In this document: positions 62,224-64,000 of the stretch, in pieces
How positions within the stretch are numbered: position 1 is the stretch's first letter
How the letters are laid out: each line of letters opens with the position of its first letter
Source of the DNA: Streptococcaceae bacterium AF77-01CM03A
Lineage (GTDB): Bacteria > Bacillota > Bacilli > Lactobacillales > Streptococcaceae
Length of the DNA: 64,000 nt
Assembly (NCBI GenBank): GCA_027665725.1
Contig: JAQDDS010000001.1
Location: 310,001-374,000, forward strand
Direction of reading: 5' to 3'
Notes under the pieces: generated by a model
The model's input: the letters and a program-made list of their open reading frames with translations, nothing else
Database searches by the model: none
What the model was told of the DNA's origin: nothing
Position numbers and translations under genes: made by a program

Positions 62224-62254
62224 AAAGGTTCGCCATCATTAGCGAACCTTTTTT
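62224..62254 (+). terminator. Terminator of gyrA-srtA
   Basis: AAAGGTTCGC/GCGAACCTTT with an 8-base loop and T run. Confidence 0.9.
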
Positions 62255-62311
62255 CTTGTCAATTTCAGAAAATAGATTAAGTAAAGACTTTTCAATTCCA
62301 CCAAAAAGTAG

Positions 62312-62317
62312 TATAAT
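62312..62317 (+). promoter_or_regulatory. -10 element of asd
   Basis: TATAAT with an imperfect TTCAAT about 15 bases upstream. The leader is about 40 bases and not clearly structured. Confidence 0.6.
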
Positions 62318-62362
62318 GTTTCTATTATAGAAATTTTTAGAAAATTCCAAAAGAGGTTTGTT

Positions 62363-63439
62363 ATGGGATATACAGTTGCTGTTGTCGGTGCTACAGGTGC
62401 CGTTGGTGCTCAAATGATCAAAATGTTGGAAGAATCAACTCTTCCAATCGATAAGATTCGCTACCTTGCGTCTGCACGTTCTGCAGGAAAGGTCTTGCAA
62501 TTCAAGGGCCAAGATGTGACGATTGAAGAAACAACAGAAGAAGCTTTTGAAGGGATTGATATTGCTCTCTTCTCAGCTGGTGGTTCAACTTCTGCAAAAT
62601 ACGCACCATATGCTGTTAAAGCAGGTGCAGTCGTTGTAGATAACACTTCTTACTTCCGTCAAAATCCTGATGTACCTTTGGTAGTGCCTGAAGTGAATGC
62701 CCACGCTCTTGATGCTCACAACGGAATCATCTCTTGTCCTAACTGTTCAACTATTCAAATGATGGTAGCTCTTGAACCAGTTCGTCAAAAATGGGGCTTA
62801 GACCGTATCATCATTTCAACTTATCAAGCTGTTTCAGGTGCAGGTATGGGAGCCATTCTTGAGACTCAACGTGAATTGCGTGAAGTATTGAATGATGGTG
62901 TAAATCCACGTGATTTGCATGCGGAAATCTTGCCATCAGGTGGCGATAAGAAACACTATCCAATTGCTTTTAATGCCCTTCCTCAAATTGACGTCTTCAC
63001 TGATAATGACTACACTTATGAAGAAATGAAGATGACAAACGAAACTAAGAAAATCATGGAAGACGATAGCATTGCCGTTTCAGCAACTTGTGTGCGTATT
63101 CCTGTCTTGTCAGCTCACTCTGAGTCTGTTTACATTGAAACAAAAGAAGTAGCACCAATCGAAGAAGTTAAAGCTGCGATTGCTGCCTTCCCGGGTGCAG
63201 TTCTTGAAGACGATGTGGCTCACCAAATCTATCCACAAGCTATCAATGCGGTTGGTTCTCGCGACACATTTGTTGGTCGTATCCGTAAAGACTTGGATGC
63301 TGAAAAGGGAATTCATATGTGGGTGGTTTCAGATAACCTTCTCAAGGGTGCTGCTTGGAACTCAGTTCAAATTGCAGAAACCCTTCATGAACGTGGTCTA
63401 GTACGCCCAACAGCTGAGTTGAAGTTTGAATTGAAATAG
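62363..63439 (+). CDS. asd: Aspartate-semialdehyde dehydrogenase
   Basis: A 358-residue NADPH-dependent enzyme that makes aspartate semialdehyde for the lysine/DAP, threonine and methionine pathways. NADP motif VVGATGAVG is at 7-15, catalytic Cys128 is in CPNCST, and the later YQAVSGAG and HSES segments are substrate-site motifs. AAGAGG precedes the ATG. dapA, the next step of lysine synthesis, follows. Confidence 0.96.
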   Translation: MGYTVAVVGATGAVGAQMIKMLEESTLPIDKIRYLASARSAGKVLQFKGQDVTIEETTEEAFEGIDIALFSAGGSTSAKYAPYAVKAGAVVVDNTSYFRQNPDVPLVVPEVNAHALDAHNGIISCPNCSTIQMMVALEPVRQKWGLDRIIISTYQAVSGAGMGAILETQRELREVLNDGVNPRDLHAEILPSGGDKKHYPIAFNALPQIDVFTDNDYTYEEMKMTNETKKIMEDDSIAVSATCVRIPVLSAHSESVYIETKEVAPIEEVKAAIAAFPGAVLEDDVAHQIYPQAINAVGSRDTFVGRIRKDLDAEKGIHMWVVSDNLLKGAAWNSVQIAETLHERGLVRPTAELKFELK

Positions 63440-63449
63440 GGAGCAAAAC

Positions 63450-63480
63450 AGAAATCAGTAACTCGAAGAGTTTGATTTCT
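63450..63480 (+). terminator. Hairpin after asd
   Basis: AGAAATCA/TGATTTCT stem with a 15-base loop and a T/C-rich tail; a weak terminator at best. Confidence 0.45.
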
Positions 63481-63503
63481 TCCTCTTATTTTATGTATAG
63501 AAC

Positions 63504-63540
63504 AGGAGGCAAAGGCAAGTAAGCCACAGCCTCTTTCTTA
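63504..63540 (+). terminator. Second hairpin between asd and dapA
   Basis: GAGGC/GCCTC outer and GGC/GCC inner pairing with a TTTCTT tail, just before the dapA ribosome site. Terminator or attenuator; no separate dapA promoter was identified. Confidence 0.5.
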
Positions 63541-63560
63541 TATAGAGAAAGGTTTTTTCT

Positions 63561-64000
63561 ATGTCTTATCAAGATTTAAAAGATTGTAAAATTATCACTG
63601 CTTTTATTACTCCTTTTCATGAAGATGGGTCAATAAATTTCGACGCTATTCCAAAGTTGATTGAACATTTATTGGCACATCATACAGATGGTATTCTCTT
63701 GGCGGGGACGACTGCTGAGAGTCCGACTCTTACTCACGATGAGGAGTTGCAGTTGTTTGCAGCTGTTCAGAAGGTTGTTAATGGACGTGTTCCTTTAATC
63801 GCTGGTGTTGGTACTAATGATACACGCGACTCTATTGAGTTTGTCAAAGAAGTAGCAGAATTTGGAGGTTTTGCAGCCGGTCTCGCAATTGTTCCCTACT
63901 ACAATAAACCATCTCAAGAAGGAATGTATCAGCACTTTAAAGCTATCGCAGATGCGTCTGATTTACCTATCATTATCTATAATATTCCAGGTCGTGTAGT
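63561..64000 (+). CDS. dapA: 4-hydroxy-tetrahydrodipicolinate synthase, N-terminal part (runs off the window)
   Basis: The first 146 codons are in the window, starting [19 protein letters not shown]. The enzyme condenses aspartate semialdehyde with pyruvate, the entry step to lysine and cell-wall precursors. [13 protein letters not shown] is the family motif (GTTGE type, here TTAES) and the catalytic tyrosine region IIIYNIPGR is at the edge. The Schiff-base lysine lies beyond the window. AAAGG is the ribosome site. Confidence 0.94.
   Translation, partial: MSYQDLKDCKIITAFITPFHEDGSINFDAIPKLIEHLLAHHTDGILLAGTTAESPTLTHDEELQLFAAVQKVVNGRVPLIAGVGTNDTRDSIEFVKEVAEFGGFAAGLAIVPYYNKPSQEGMYQHFKAIADASDLPIIIYNIPGRV

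Overview
This window is ordinary core chromosome of a low-GC Gram-positive coccus. It is almost certainly a mitis-group Streptococcus (S. mitis, S. oralis or S. infantis type). The evidence is the gene content and protein sequences, the ATP synthase order c-a-b-delta-alpha-gamma-beta-epsilon, a SigX (ComX) competence box before comEA, extended -10 promoters (TGnTATAAT) at most genes, and the sortase, lactate dehydrogenase and gyrase neighbourhood. AtpE and GyrA differ from the pneumococcal proteins as I remember them, so S. pneumoniae itself is unlikely. I cannot fix the species. No plasmid, phage, insertion sequence or CRISPR array was seen.

Layout. 1-3.0 kb: end of rpsA, a free-methionine-sulfoxide reductase, dnaX and a small membrane protein. 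3.1-8.9 kb: the iron-sulfur assembly operon sufC-D-S-U-B with an unrecognised 189-residue protein at its end. 9-13 kb: an amino acid permease, the D,D-carboxypeptidase dacA (minus strand) and an AI-2E-type membrane protein. 13-22.4 kb: tuf, then tmk-holB-yabA-rsmI, trmFO, pyrH-frr-cvfB-yozE and phoH. 22.4-28.4 kb: alanine dehydrogenase (minus strand), the DNA-uptake operon comEA-comEC, and a U32-family protein with a CHY zinc-finger protein. 28.5-34.9 kb: the eight-gene F1Fo-ATPase operon.

35-45.2 kb: lactonase (minus), AI-2E and TPR proteins, DegV, HU, L31 and the c-di-AMP-type phosphodiesterase (minus), flavodoxin, chorismate mutase with two fluoride channels, rplS, tRNA-Arg(CCU) and two unrecognised membrane proteins. 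45.2-50.9 kb: HAD phosphatase and HD hydrolase (minus), a DUF1934 protein, a 176-bp multi-hairpin repeat, a DEAD-box helicase and an oxidoreductase (minus), and a DUF1275 protein. 50.9-56.4 kb: rplU-prp-rpmA, murA, an acetyltransferase, a CBS/hotdog protein and map. 56.4-64 kb: the ccdA/thioredoxin-lipoprotein redox pair, ldh (minus), gyrA-srtA, asd and the start of dapA.

No stretch longer than 300 bases lacks a gene. I found no clearly novel multi-gene system. The points most worth checking are regulatory. Two genes place an extended -10 exactly six bases before the start codon, as expected for leaderless mRNAs, and dacA nearly does the same. The HU promoter carries a perfect inverted repeat between -35 and -10. 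Hairpins and tiny upstream ORFs precede trmFO and murA. A hairpin with flanking direct repeats sits between atpG and atpD. The 176-bp nested-hairpin repeat ends on a stop codon. The three proteins without a known family (8340, 43782, 44716) are the best targets for gene discovery.
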